Positions 1-6,688 of a stretch of DNA of 8,128 bases are shown here, in pieces. Every line of letters starts with the position of its first letter. Within the stretch, counting starts at the first letter, position 1. Both the position numbers and the translations under genes were made by a program. This stretch comes from Methylococcus sp. UBA6136. GTDB taxonomy: Bacteria > Pseudomonadota > Gammaproteobacteria > Methylococcales > Methylococcaceae. The stretch covers positions 1 to 8,128 of the forward strand of contig DIVI01000128.1 in assembly GCA_002423305.1 (NCBI GenBank), given 5' to 3'. Under the pieces are notes generated by a model. It did not search any database. It worked only from the letters and a program-made list of their open reading frames with translations, and was not told the origin of the DNA.

Positions 1-405
1 GCGCGGGATTTGATGCCGACTCAGTTGTCCGGTGGCATGGCGCGTCGAGTGGCCTTGGCCCGGGCCATCGCGCTGGATCCGATGATGCTGATGTACGACG
101 AACCCTTCACCGGCCAGGACCCGATATCCATGGGGGTACTGGTCAAGCTGATTCACGATCTGAATCGGGAACTCGGGCTTACCAGTATTGTGGTGTCTCA
201 TGATGTCAAGGAAACGGCTGCCATCGCCGATTACATTTATCTGATCTCCGGTGGCAAGGTGGTGGGGCAGGGGACCCCCGCCGAGATCGAGGCTTCGGCT
301 TCGCCCTGGATCGCGCAGTTCATGCACGGTGCCCCGGATGGTCCGGTGCCCTTCCATTATCCGGCACAGGATTACGCCACCGACCTGCTGGGTATTGCGG
401 CTTGA
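1..405 (+). CDS. mlaF: MlaF, ATP-binding subunit of the MlaFEDB phospholipid transporter (C-terminal part, 5' truncated)
   Basis: This is the cytoplasmic ATPase that powers phospholipid transport by the inner-membrane Mla complex. Reading frame 1 is open from the first base, so only the last 134 codons are present; the Walker A region lies before the window. The ABC signature LSGGM starts at residue 9 of the fragment. It is followed by the Walker B segment LMYDEPFTGQDP, with the catalytic Glu in DEP, and by the switch His in VVSHDV. The tail DGPVPFHYPAQDY is the MlaF-specific C-terminal extension, which in the E. coli complex contacts the STAS protein MlaB and the neighbouring ATPase. That tail separates MlaF from generic ABC ATPases. 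The gene ends 28 bp before mlaE and belongs to the same operon. TTG and ATG codons at 10-15 are internal and should not be taken as the start. Confidence 0.95.
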   Translation, partial: ARDLMPTQLSGGMARRVALARAIALDPMMLMYDEPFTGQDPISMGVLVKLIHDLNRELGLTSIVVSHDVKETAAIADYIYLISGGKVVGQGTPAEIEASASPWIAQFMHGAPDGPVPFHYPAQDYATDLLGIAA

Positions 406-433
406 TGGATGCCCCTTTTGTGGCTGGGTTTGA

Positions 434-1213
434 ATGTTAGACACTTTCCAGAAGCTCGGTCATGCCACGCTCAAAACCCTGCGCAAGCTGGGAAGGGCGA
501 ATTTCTTTATGGTGCATATCCTGGCGGGACTCGGTGATCTCGTTCGACGCCCCCAGTTGCTCATAGGTCAACTGTATTCGGTCGGCGTTTTGTCCATCTT
601 GCTGATCACTGTCTCCGGTCTCTTTGTCGGTATGGTCCTGGCCTTGCAGGGTTACAATGTTCTTTCTGATTTTGGCGCCGAAGAGTCCTTGGGTGTCATG
701 GTCGCGGCTTCCCTGGTAAGGGAGTTGGGGCCGGTGGTTACCGCCCTGTTGTTTTCTGGTCGCGCCGGTTCGGCCTTGACGGCGGAGATCGGATTGATGA
801 AGGCCACCGAACAGTTATCCGGGATGGAGATGATGGCGGTCGATCCGATCAAGCGAATCATTGCCCCGCGTTTCTTTGCTGGCGTCGTGTCCATGCCCCT
901 GCTGGCGGGACTCTTCACTGCCGTGGGGGTGATGGGTGGATATTTTGTCGGCGTGGGTCTCCTTGGCGTGGATCAAGGGCCATTCTGGTCGCAAATGCAG
1001 GCCAAGATCGATTTTTATGACGACACGGTAAATGGATTTATCAAGAGCCTGGTATTCGGAGCCATCGTGACCTGGATAGCTGTGTTTGAAGGGTACGATG
1101 CCTTGCCGACCGCCGAGGGCGTCAGCCGGGCGACCACCCGTTCCGTGGTGTATTCGGCGTTTGCCGTGCTGGGTTCGGACTTTTTGCTTACCGCTTTGAT
1201 GTTTGGGGATTGA
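434..1213 (+). CDS. mlaE: MlaE, permease subunit of the phospholipid ABC transporter
   Basis: This is the integral membrane subunit of MlaFEDB. It forms the lipid pathway between the MlaF ATPases and the MlaD ring. The 259 residues match the usual family length of about 260. An N-terminal amphipathic stretch (about 1-45) is followed by hydrophobic segments at roughly 48-73, 88-108, 145-170, 203-222 and 238-256. The conserved MlaE core lies at about 96-138 and contains RELGPVV, SGRAGSALTAE and the charged motif around KATEQLSGMEMMAVDP, which couples to the ATPase. The start is well bounded: a TGA immediately precedes the ATG in frame, so no longer form is possible. The ribosome binding site is weak, only GGG at 426-428. 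The stop abuts the mlaD start region, which suggests translational coupling. Confidence 0.95.
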   Translation: MLDTFQKLGHATLKTLRKLGRANFFMVHILAGLGDLVRRPQLLIGQLYSVGVLSILLITVSGLFVGMVLALQGYNVLSDFGAEESLGVMVAASLVRELGPVVTALLFSGRAGSALTAEIGLMKATEQLSGMEMMAVDPIKRIIAPRFFAGVVSMPLLAGLFTAVGVMGGYFVGVGLLGVDQGPFWSQMQAKIDFYDDTVNGFIKSLVFGAIVTWIAVFEGYDALPTAEGVSRATTRSVVYSAFAVLGSDFLLTALMFGD

Positions 1214-1216
1214 GTG

Positions 1217-1762
1217 ATGCAGGCGTCCAGGACAATGGAAGTTTGGGTGGGTGTCTTCGTGGCGCTGGGTCTGCTTGGATTGTTTTTCGTGGCCATGCAG
1301 GTCAGCAATCTGGGTGATTTCCGTACCGCCAAGGACAGTTACCTTCTCAAGGCGCACTTCGGTAACGTCGGCGGTTTGCGGGTCAGGGCCCCCGTTTCCA
1401 TGGCCGGTGTGACCGTCGGCCGCGTTGAGCGCATCGGCTTCGATGACCAGCGATATGAGGCGGTTGTGGAGATGCGGATTGATCCCGCCTTTCGCAAGCT
1501 TCCGGAAGATACCAGCGCCAGCATTCTGACGGCCGGTCTGCTCGGTGAACAGTACGTCGGACTGTCTGCGGGTGGGTCTGAAGACTATCTCAAAGATGGC
1601 GACGAGATCGAGTTGACCCAGTCTGCCATGGTCTTGGAGCAGTTGATCAGCCGCTTCCTCTTCAACAAGGCAGAAGAAGGAAAGGACAAAAAATCGGAGG
1701 CTGCTTCGGCGCCGGAGTCAGGAAGTGTGGTGCCAAACGTGACCGGCGCGGGCTTGAACTAG
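1217..1762 (+). CDS. mlaD: MlaD, MCE-domain periplasmic-facing lipid transport subunit
   Basis: MlaD is anchored in the inner membrane and forms a hexameric MCE ring through which phospholipids pass. The 181 residues are close to the E. coli length of 183. Visible parts are one N-terminal membrane helix (about 9-28), the MCE domain (about 40-118) with GNVGGLRVRAPVSMAGVTVG and the hallmark AGLLGEQYVGL (106-116), and a C-terminal hydrophobic helix around SAMVLEQLISRFLFN (137-151), which lines the central pore in the family. A charged, low-complexity tail rich in Lys, Glu, Ala and Ser follows. I chose the ATG at 1217 because GGGGA at 1205-1209 lies 7 bases upstream. A GTG at 1214 is an in-frame alternative that would add one residue. 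The next gene is mlaB, not mlaC (see findings). Confidence 0.95.
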   Translation: MQASRTMEVWVGVFVALGLLGLFFVAMQVSNLGDFRTAKDSYLLKAHFGNVGGLRVRAPVSMAGVTVGRVERIGFDDQRYEAVVEMRIDPAFRKLPEDTSASILTAGLLGEQYVGLSAGGSEDYLKDGDEIELTQSAMVLEQLISRFLFNKAEEGKDKKSEAASAPESGSVVPNVTGAGLN

Positions 1763-1774
1763 GTCGGTCGTTTG

Positions 1775-2122
1775 ATGGACGTGAATGGTTCCAAGGGCCC
1801 CCAAGCCATTGAAATTACGGCAAAGGCCAGCGAGGGGGATTTCCTGGTCCGGGGAGACATGACTTTCGCTACGGTTTCTCAAGGGCTTAAGCAAGCTTCT
1901 GCTTTACTCAAAGGAAATTGCCGGTCCATCCGGTTCGATATGGCGGGTGTTTCGCGCTCCGATAGCGCGGGGGTGGCCTTGCTAATCGAGTGGCTCCGCT
2001 TGGCGCGCTCATATGGCTGTGAGCTGTTTTATTCGAACATTCCGTCCTCTCTGGATGCCATGATTCGCGTGGGGGGTGTTGAGAGCATGTTGCCCATTGA
2101 CGCCGGACCACTCAACCCATAA
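1775..2122 (+). CDS. mlaB: MlaB, STAS-domain accessory subunit of the MlaFEDB transporter
   Basis: This is a small cytoplasmic STAS-domain protein of 115 residues. It fits MlaB, which binds MlaF and is needed for transporter assembly and activity. The STAS core is visible as a beta strand SIRFDMAGVS followed by the helix-start motif SDSAGVALLIEW (62-73). Ser64 sits where E. coli MlaB has Thr52, a residue known to matter at the MlaF interface. Ser/Thr here is typical of STAS proteins that resemble anti-sigma factor antagonists. The assignment rests mainly on the STAS pattern and the position after mlaFED; sequence similarity to E. coli MlaB is modest. The ATG at 1775 is preferred, with AGG at 1761-1763 as a distant ribosome binding site. 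A TTG at 1772 is possible. The gap to mlaD is only 12 bp, leaving no room for mlaC. Confidence 0.85.
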   Translation: MDVNGSKGPQAIEITAKASEGDFLVRGDMTFATVSQGLKQASALLKGNCRSIRFDMAGVSRSDSAGVALLIEWLRLARSYGCELFYSNIPSSLDAMIRVGGVESMLPIDAGPLNP

Positions 2123-2141
2123 ATGTGAAGACAATCAATAC

Positions 2142-2146
2142 AGAGA
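2142..2146 (+). promoter_or_regulatory. Ribosome binding site of murA
   Basis: AGAGA lies 7 bases before the ATG at 2154. It decides the murA start over an in-frame ATG at 2076, which would add 26 residues unlike MurA and would run back into mlaB. Confidence 0.6.
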
Positions 2147-2153
2147 CGATTTG

Positions 2154-3419
2154 ATGGACAAACTCTTGATCACCGGTGGGACGCCTCTCCACGGCGAGCT
2201 CCGCGTTTCGGGTGCCAAAAATGCGGCATTGCCCATTCTGGCCGCGACGTTACTATCCGAGACTCCGGTTACGGTTGGGAATGTTCCCCATTTGCTCGAC
2301 ATCACCACTACCATGGAGCTTCTGGGCCGCATGGGTATCGGGCTGACGGTGGATGAGAAGCTCAATATCGAGGTGGATACGCGTTCCATTAGCAGTTATG
2401 TCGCACCCTACGATCTGGTGAAAACCATGCGTGCGTCGATTCTGGTGCTGGGACCACTGGTTGCTCGTTTCGGACAGGCCGATGTGTCCTTGCCTGGCGG
2501 TTGCGCCATCGGCGGTCGCCCAGTCAATCTCCACTTGCAAGGATTGGCGCAAATGGGTGCCAACATTGAAGTCAAAAATGGCTATATTCATGCCACCGCC
2601 AAGCGGCTCAAGGGCTGCCGTCTTGTTCTGGACATGGTCACAGTAACCGGCACCGAGAACCTGATGATGGCGGCGGCTTTGGCCGAAGGCACGACAGTCA
2701 TTGAAAATGCTGCACGTGAGCCTGAAGTAGTCGATCTCGCCAATTTCCTCAACATGATGGGTGCCAAGATTCATGGGGCAGGTACCGATATCCTTGAAAT
2801 CGAGGGCGTGGATGCCCTGTCCGCTCAGGGCCGCAATTACCGGGTGATGCCTGACCGCATCGAGGCGGGCACCTACTTGGTGGCCGCAGCGATGACTGGT
2901 GGCAAAGTGAAACTCAAGGATGTTCGGTCTGACATCATGGATTCAGTATTGCAGAAATTGCGCGAATCCGGCGCCAAAGTCACGACCACCGAAGATACCA
3001 TCGAGCTCGATATGCAGGGCGCGCGCCCCCACTCTGTGTCCCTGCGCACTGCGCCCTACCCAGCGTTCCCGACCGACATGCAGGCACAGTTCATGGCGCT
3101 GAACGCGATTGCTGATGGTGTGGGCGTCATTACCGAAACCATTTTCGAGAACCGCTTCATGCATGTTCAGGAAATGCAACGAATGGGAGCAGATATTACT
3201 GTGGAGTCGAATACCGCGATCATTCGCGGCAAGCCTGTGTTGAACGGTGCGCCGGTCATGGCGACCGATCTTCGAGCCTCTGCCAGCCTGGTCCTGGCGG
3301 CGTTGGTGGCTGAGGGTTCGACGGTGGTCGACCGCATTTACCACATTGACCGTGGTTACGAATGTATCGAGGAAAAGCTTTCCCAATTGGGAGCTGAAAT
3401 CCGACGTATACCTCAATAA
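2154..3419 (+). CDS. murA: MurA, UDP-N-acetylglucosamine 1-carboxyvinyltransferase
   Basis: MurA transfers the enolpyruvyl group of phosphoenolpyruvate to the 3'-OH of UDP-GlcNAc in the cytoplasm, the first committed step of peptidoglycan synthesis. The 421 residues match the E. coli length of 419. The visible active-site residues are Lys22 and Asn23 in SGAKNAALP, the catalytic Cys117 in LPGGCAIGGRP, Asp308 in FPTDMQAQF and Arg400 in HIDRGYE. Cys117 is the residue alkylated by fosfomycin, so the enzyme should be of the sensitive Cys type. The two-domain inverted alpha/beta barrel is complete, with no gaps. The gene follows mlaB by 31 bp and precedes hisG by 14 bp. The mla-murA linkage is widespread in gammaproteobacteria and couples two aspects of envelope maintenance. 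Confidence 0.98.
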   Translation: MDKLLITGGTPLHGELRVSGAKNAALPILAATLLSETPVTVGNVPHLLDITTTMELLGRMGIGLTVDEKLNIEVDTRSISSYVAPYDLVKTMRASILVLGPLVARFGQADVSLPGGCAIGGRPVNLHLQGLAQMGANIEVKNGYIHATAKRLKGCRLVLDMVTVTGTENLMMAAALAEGTTVIENAAREPEVVDLANFLNMMGAKIHGAGTDILEIEGVDALSAQGRNYRVMPDRIEAGTYLVAAAMTGGKVKLKDVRSDIMDSVLQKLRESGAKVTTTEDTIELDMQGARPHSVSLRTAPYPAFPTDMQAQFMALNAIADGVGVITETIFENRFMHVQEMQRMGADITVESNTAIIRGKPVLNGAPVMATDLRASASLVLAALVAEGSTVVDRIYHIDRGYECIEEKLSQLGAEIRRIPQ

Positions 3420-3433
3420 CAAGGGAATCCGAC

Positions 3434-4069
3434 GTGCTCACACTGGCGCTCTCCAAGGGTCGAATCTATGACGAGGCGATAGCACTGTTGGCTCGGATTG
3501 GCATCGAGCCAACCGACGATCCGGACAAAAGCCGTAAATTGATAATTCCCTCTAATCGTGAGGGATTGCAGTTTTTGATTATCCGCGCCAGTGATGTCCC
3601 GACCTATGTCGAATACGGAGCCGCCGATCTGGGAATTGCCGGCAAAGATGTCTTGGCCGAATACGACACCGCGGGACTTTATGAGCCGCTTGATCTTGGC
3701 ATCGCTCGTTGCCGTCTGATGACGGCAGGCCGCCCGGGAATGTCTTTCATGCCCGGAAGTCGGCCAAGAGTGGCTACCAAATATGTCAGGACGGCCCATC
3801 GCTATTTCGCCAATCTGGGCATACAGGCTGAAATCATCAAGCTCTATGGCTCAATGGAACTGGCTCCCCTGGTCGGGTTGGCGGATTGCATCGTCGATGT
3901 GGTCGATACCGGAAAAACCCTCAAGGCCAATGGCCTGGAGCCACACCAACTGATTATGGAAATTAGCAGTCGATTGATCCTGAACAAGGCGGCTATGAAG
4001 ATGAAGCATGCCGAGGTGACCGGGTTTATCACCGAACTGAAGTCGGCCTTGAGTCAGGGCGAGTTATGA
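3434..4069 (+). CDS. hisG: HisG, ATP phosphoribosyltransferase catalytic subunit, short form
   Basis: HisG condenses ATP with PRPP to phosphoribosyl-ATP, the first and regulated step of histidine synthesis. The 211 residues correspond to the short form (HisGS), which lacks the C-terminal ACT-like histidine-binding domain of the roughly 300-residue long form. Family knowledge says HisGS works as a hetero-octamer with HisZ, a paralogue of histidyl-tRNA synthetase that carries the feedback site. No hisZ is in this window. Visible motifs are LALSKGRI at 4-11, GAADLGIAGKDVL at 62-74, and the PRPP-binding loop DVVDTGKTLKANGL at 155-168. Translation starts at GTG with a good AAGGGA at 3421-3426, 7 bases upstream. 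The stop overlaps the hisD start in an ATGA, typical of translational coupling. Confidence 0.97.
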   Translation: MLTLALSKGRIYDEAIALLARIGIEPTDDPDKSRKLIIPSNREGLQFLIIRASDVPTYVEYGAADLGIAGKDVLAEYDTAGLYEPLDLGIARCRLMTAGRPGMSFMPGSRPRVATKYVRTAHRYFANLGIQAEIIKLYGSMELAPLVGLADCIVDVVDTGKTLKANGLEPHQLIMEISSRLILNKAAMKMKHAEVTGFITELKSALSQGEL

Positions 4070-5382
4070 CGGCCTTGGTGATGCGCCGGCTTGATGCCCG
4101 GCACCCGGATTTTGAAGCTCAGATGGCTTCCTTGCTGGCCTGGGATGAGAGCTCCGATGCCGAAATTCATGATCGGGTGAACAAGATACTGGGTGAGGTC
4201 CGCCGGCGCGGTGATGCGGCCGTGGTTGATTTTACCCGTCAGTTTGACCGCTTTTCGCCGGTTCGGATGACCGAGCTCGAGATTGACGGCGATACGCTGC
4301 GGGCAGCCTGGAATGGACTCTCCGCTGATATGGCGCAAGCGCTTGAAACTGCCGCTCAGCGGATTCGTGCCTATGCCGAACACCAAAAGCTGCCATCCTG
4401 GCGCTACACCGAACCGGATGGCACGGTGCTGGGACAACAGGTCACCCCGCTCGATCGTGTTGGTATCTATGTGCCTGGCGGAAAGGCGGCCTATCCCTCC
4501 TCAGTCCTGATGAACGCGATACCTGCTCATGTGGCAGGGGTTCCTGAAATCATCATGGTGACGCCAACGCCCTCGGGCGAGTTGAATCCCCTGGTGCTGG
4601 CAGCTGCTCATCTGGCTGGTGTCTCACGGGTTTTTCGTATCGGTGGTGCCCAGGCAGTGGCGGCGCTGGCTTATGGCACCGAGACCATTCCTCGGGTCGA
4701 TAAGATCGTTGGTCCGGGTAATATCTATGTAGCGACGGCGAAGAAGCTGGTTTTCGGCCAAGTGGGCATCGACATGGTGGCCGGCCCCTCGGAAATTCTG
4801 GTCATTTGTGACGGTGAAACCGATCCGGACTGGATTGCGATGGACCTTTTCTCGCAGGCAGAGCATGACGAAGATGCCCAATCGATACTGATTTCCACGA
4901 GCTCCGATTTTCTGGACGCGGTTGAGTCGAGTGTTCGGCGACTGCTTCCGACCATGGAACGCGCGGATGTGATTCATCAATCGCTCATAGGCCGGGGTGG
5001 TCTGATAGCGGTGCCGGATCTGGATGTCGCCGCCGCGGTCGCCAATCATATCGCCCCTGAACACCTGGAGCTTTCCGTGGCCGACCCCGAGAGTCTTGCG
5101 GCCAGGATTCGCAACGCCGGCGCCATCTTCATGGGTCGGCACACGGCCGAAGCGCTCGGTGATTACTGCGCCGGCCCTAATCATGTGCTGCCGACTTCTA
5201 GTACTGCACGATTCTCCTCACCGCTGGGGGTTTACGATTTCCAGAAGCGGTCTAGCCTTATCTTCTGCACGCCGGAGGGTTCTGACTCACTGGCCAAAAC
5301 TGCCTCTGTCCTCGCCCGGGGAGAGGGGCTGACGGCTCATGCGAGATCGGCCGAGTATCGCAGGCGGAAATCGAATGATTGA
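4066..5382 (+). CDS. hisD: HisD, histidinol dehydrogenase
   Basis: HisD is a zinc enzyme that carries out the last two steps of histidine synthesis, oxidising L-histidinol through histidinal to L-histidine with two NAD+. The 438 residues fit the family (E. coli 434). By motif match the zinc ligands are Gln264 and His267 in FSQAEHDEDAQ, Asp366 in GDYCAGPNH and His425 in GLTAHARSAEYR. The catalytic pair Glu332-His333 lies in APEHLEL. Also clear are the substrate and NAD regions YVPGGKAAYPSS (135-146), RIGGAQAVAAL and VGPGNIYVATAKK. The ATG overlaps the hisG stop by 4 bp, and the 3' end overlaps hisC by 8 bp. The gene is intact. Confidence 0.98.
   Translation: MTALVMRRLDARHPDFEAQMASLLAWDESSDAEIHDRVNKILGEVRRRGDAAVVDFTRQFDRFSPVRMTELEIDGDTLRAAWNGLSADMAQALETAAQRIRAYAEHQKLPSWRYTEPDGTVLGQQVTPLDRVGIYVPGGKAAYPSSVLMNAIPAHVAGVPEIIMVTPTPSGELNPLVLAAAHLAGVSRVFRIGGAQAVAALAYGTETIPRVDKIVGPGNIYVATAKKLVFGQVGIDMVAGPSEILVICDGETDPDWIAMDLFSQAEHDEDAQSILISTSSDFLDAVESSVRRLLPTMERADVIHQSLIGRGGLIAVPDLDVAAAVANHIAPEHLELSVADPESLAARIRNAGAIFMGRHTAEALGDYCAGPNHVLPTSSTARFSSPLGVYDFQKRSSLIFCTPEGSDSLAKTASVLARGEGLTAHARSAEYRRRKSND
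5362..5368 (+). promoter_or_regulatory. Ribosome binding site of hisC, inside the end of hisD
   Basis: AGGCGGA lies 6 bases before the ATG at 5375 and favours that start over an ATG at 5339 in the same frame, which would add 12 residues that do not fit the start of HisC. Confidence 0.65.
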
Positions 5383-6469
5383 TTCGCAGGACCGCATCGA
5401 GCGCCTTCTGCGTCCAGAGGTTCGCTCACTGTCGGCTTACCACGTGCCCGATTCCAAAGGATTCATCAAGCTCGATGCCATGGAGAATCCCTATCGATGG
5501 CCCCCGGAGACCGTTGACCTTTGGCTTGATCGACTGCGGGCTGCTGAACCCAACCGATATCCCGACCCTGCCTGTGCTGGCCTGAAAGCTGCGCTGAAGG
5601 TAGCGAATGGCGTTCCGAAGCAGGCGGAGCTGTTATTGGGTAACGGCTCGGATGAGGTCATCCAGATTTTGCTGATGGCGCTGAATCCGGGCGCCACGGT
5701 AATGGCGCCCGAGCCCACGTTCGTCATGTACCGGCAGATCAGCCAGAGTCTGGGATTGCGCTTTCTCGGAGTCCCCTTGCGGGGGAATGATTTTTCGCTC
5801 GATACCCAAGCTTTCTGTGCCGCCATAGAGGCCCATCAGCCCGCCATCATTTTTCTGGCCTATCCCAATAATCCCACCGGCAATCTATTTGAAAAGGATG
5901 CCATGGACCGTATTCTCGCCGTAGCACCCGGATTGGTCGTGGTTGATGAGGCCTATGCACCCTATGCCGATGCCAGCTACATGCCTGAATTGGAGCGGCA
6001 CGACCATCTGCTGGTGATGAGAACGCTTTCCAAGCTGGGGCTGGCGGGTTTGCGTCTGGGTTTCCTGGCAGGCCATCCGCGGTGGATCAAAGAGCTCGAT
6101 AAACTCAGGCTGCCTTACAACATCAATGTTTTGACGCAGATCAGTGCGGAATTTGCCCTAGAGCAGCATGCCGTATTTGATGCGCAGGTCAGTCATATCT
6201 TGAATGAGAGAGGCCTGCTCATATCGGCGCTGAATGAGATACCTGAAATTCAGGTCTATGACACTCATGCCAACTTCATCCTGATTCGTTTGCTCCAACA
6301 CGATGCGGGCAATGTTTTTCTGGCGCTGAAGAAAGCCGGTGTTCTGGTAAAAAATCTGCATCCGAACGGCGGGCTGCTGAGCCGGTGTCTGCGGATCACA
6401 GTGGGCGCTCCTGACGAAAACCAGCGGTTTCTCGAAGTCTTCCGTGAGGCTCTCGCTGCTCCTGCTTGA
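5375..6469 (+). CDS. hisC: HisC, histidinol-phosphate aminotransferase
   Basis: HisC is a PLP-dependent fold-type I aminotransferase. It converts imidazole acetol phosphate and glutamate to histidinol phosphate and 2-oxoglutarate. The 364 residues fit the family. By motif match the PLP Schiff-base lysine is Lys220 in MRTLSKLGLAGLRLGF, with Arg227 as a phosphate ligand. Asn166 lies in YPNNPTGN, Asp191 and Tyr194 in VVDEAYAPY, the phosphate loop in GNGSDE (89-94), and the substrate-carboxylate Arg340 in CLRITVG. The start used overlaps the hisD stop by 8 bp. Close relatives of HisC act on aromatic amino acids, and many gammaproteobacteria carry two hisC copies. The position directly after hisG-hisD supports the histidine role. 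It is the last gene before the only large gap in the window. Confidence 0.96.
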   Translation: MIDSQDRIERLLRPEVRSLSAYHVPDSKGFIKLDAMENPYRWPPETVDLWLDRLRAAEPNRYPDPACAGLKAALKVANGVPKQAELLLGNGSDEVIQILLMALNPGATVMAPEPTFVMYRQISQSLGLRFLGVPLRGNDFSLDTQAFCAAIEAHQPAIIFLAYPNNPTGNLFEKDAMDRILAVAPGLVVVDEAYAPYADASYMPELERHDHLLVMRTLSKLGLAGLRLGFLAGHPRWIKELDKLRLPYNINVLTQISAEFALEQHAVFDAQVSHILNERGLLISALNEIPEIQVYDTHANFILIRLLQHDAGNVFLALKKAGVLVKNLHPNGGLLSRCLRITVGAPDENQRFLEVFREALAAPA

Positions 6470-6479
6470 GGTTGGATAA

Positions 6480-6505
6480 GCCGGAATCAACGTCATGGTT
6501 CCGGC
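6480..6505 (+). terminator. Hairpin after hisC, possible transcription end or RNA 3' structure
   Basis: GCCGGAA at 6480-6486 is the exact reverse complement of TTCCGGC at 6499-6505. The stem extends inward by one T-G wobble, C-G and A-T, giving about 10 pairs closed by the loop ACGTCA. It begins 10 bases after the hisC stop, where an operon terminator is expected. There is no T-run after it, so it is not a textbook intrinsic terminator. It could act in Rho-dependent ending or protect the mRNA 3' end. Confidence 0.4.
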
Positions 6506-6546
6506 GTGCTCGTAGCGCGTATTCCCCTTTGGATCACGGGTTTTTC

Positions 6547-6575
6547 TTGACCCTAAGGGCTTTCTCCCACAAAAT
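6547..6575 (+). promoter_or_regulatory. Candidate sigma70 promoter for petAB
   Basis: TTGACC at 6547-6552 matches the -35 consensus at five of six positions. It is followed after 17 bases by CAAAAT at 6570-6575, which matches four of six positions of the -10 box. Transcription would begin near 6582, giving a leader of about 107 bases before petA. The placement between the hisC hairpin and petA is sensible, but the -10 box is imperfect and this is a by-eye call. Confidence 0.4.
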
Positions 6576-6594
6576 CAGCTCCATGAATTTCGTG

Positions 6595-6609
6595 GAAACA
6601 CTGTGTTTC
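6595..6609. promoter_or_regulatory. Perfect 15-bp dyad, possible operator or leader hairpin
   Basis: GAAACAC and GTGTTTC flank a single T, a perfect 7+1+7 inverted repeat. It lies just downstream of the predicted petA transcription start, where a repressor could bind. As RNA it would give a six-pair stem with loop CTG. I do not recognise it as the site of a specific regulator. Confidence 0.35.
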
Positions 6610-6627
6610 AAACTTGGGTCGATCCGG

Positions 6628-6665
6628 GGCGAAAGTGGCATTTCATGTCCCTTTTCCGTTTCGCC
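6628..6665 (+). repeat. Inverted repeat in the petA leader
   Basis: GGCGAAA at 6628-6634 pairs exactly with TTTCGCC at 6659-6665 across a 24-base loop, and a G-T pair can extend it outward. It ends 12 bases before the petA ribosome binding site, so it could shape translation initiation. A seven-pair stem with a long loop can arise by chance in a gap of this size. Confidence 0.25.
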
Positions 6666-6677
6666 TATCCCCACAAT

Positions 6678-6681
6678 GGAG
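6678..6681 (+). promoter_or_regulatory. Ribosome binding site of petA
   Basis: GGAG lies 7 bases before the ATG at 6689. It decides that start over an upstream GTG-type start at 6614 in the same frame, whose extra 25 residues do not resemble a Tat signal N-terminus. Confidence 0.7.
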
Positions 6682-6688
6682 TACTTGC

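Noticed and set aside
815..1357. A 180-codon minus strand open frame opposite mlaE and mlaD
   Set aside because: It is antisense to two well-supported genes, is rich in His, Gln and Arg as shadow frames often are, and has no recognisable domain.
2097..2125. A possible internal promoter for murA: TTGACG at 2097-2102 with CATAAA or TAAATG as the -10 box
   Set aside because: The -10 matches only three or four positions and the better one needs a 15-base spacer. It is too weak to call, though an internal murA promoter would be plausible.
2123..2128. ATGTGA start-stop right after the mlaB stop, as a possible regulatory minimal frame
   Set aside because: It has no ribosome binding site of its own and such hexamers are common by chance.
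2076..2153. An extended murA start at the ATG at 2076
   Set aside because: The extra 26 residues lie mostly within mlaB, do not look like MurA, and the ATG at 2154 has a good ribosome binding site and gives the standard length.
4624..5184. A 186-codon minus strand open frame opposite hisD
   Set aside because: It is antisense to intact hisD, with no domain and no sensible start signal.
6551..6559. CCCTAAGGG in the petA upstream region as an operator or hairpin
   Set aside because: Arms of four bases around a single A are too short to be meaningful and overlap the candidate -35 region.
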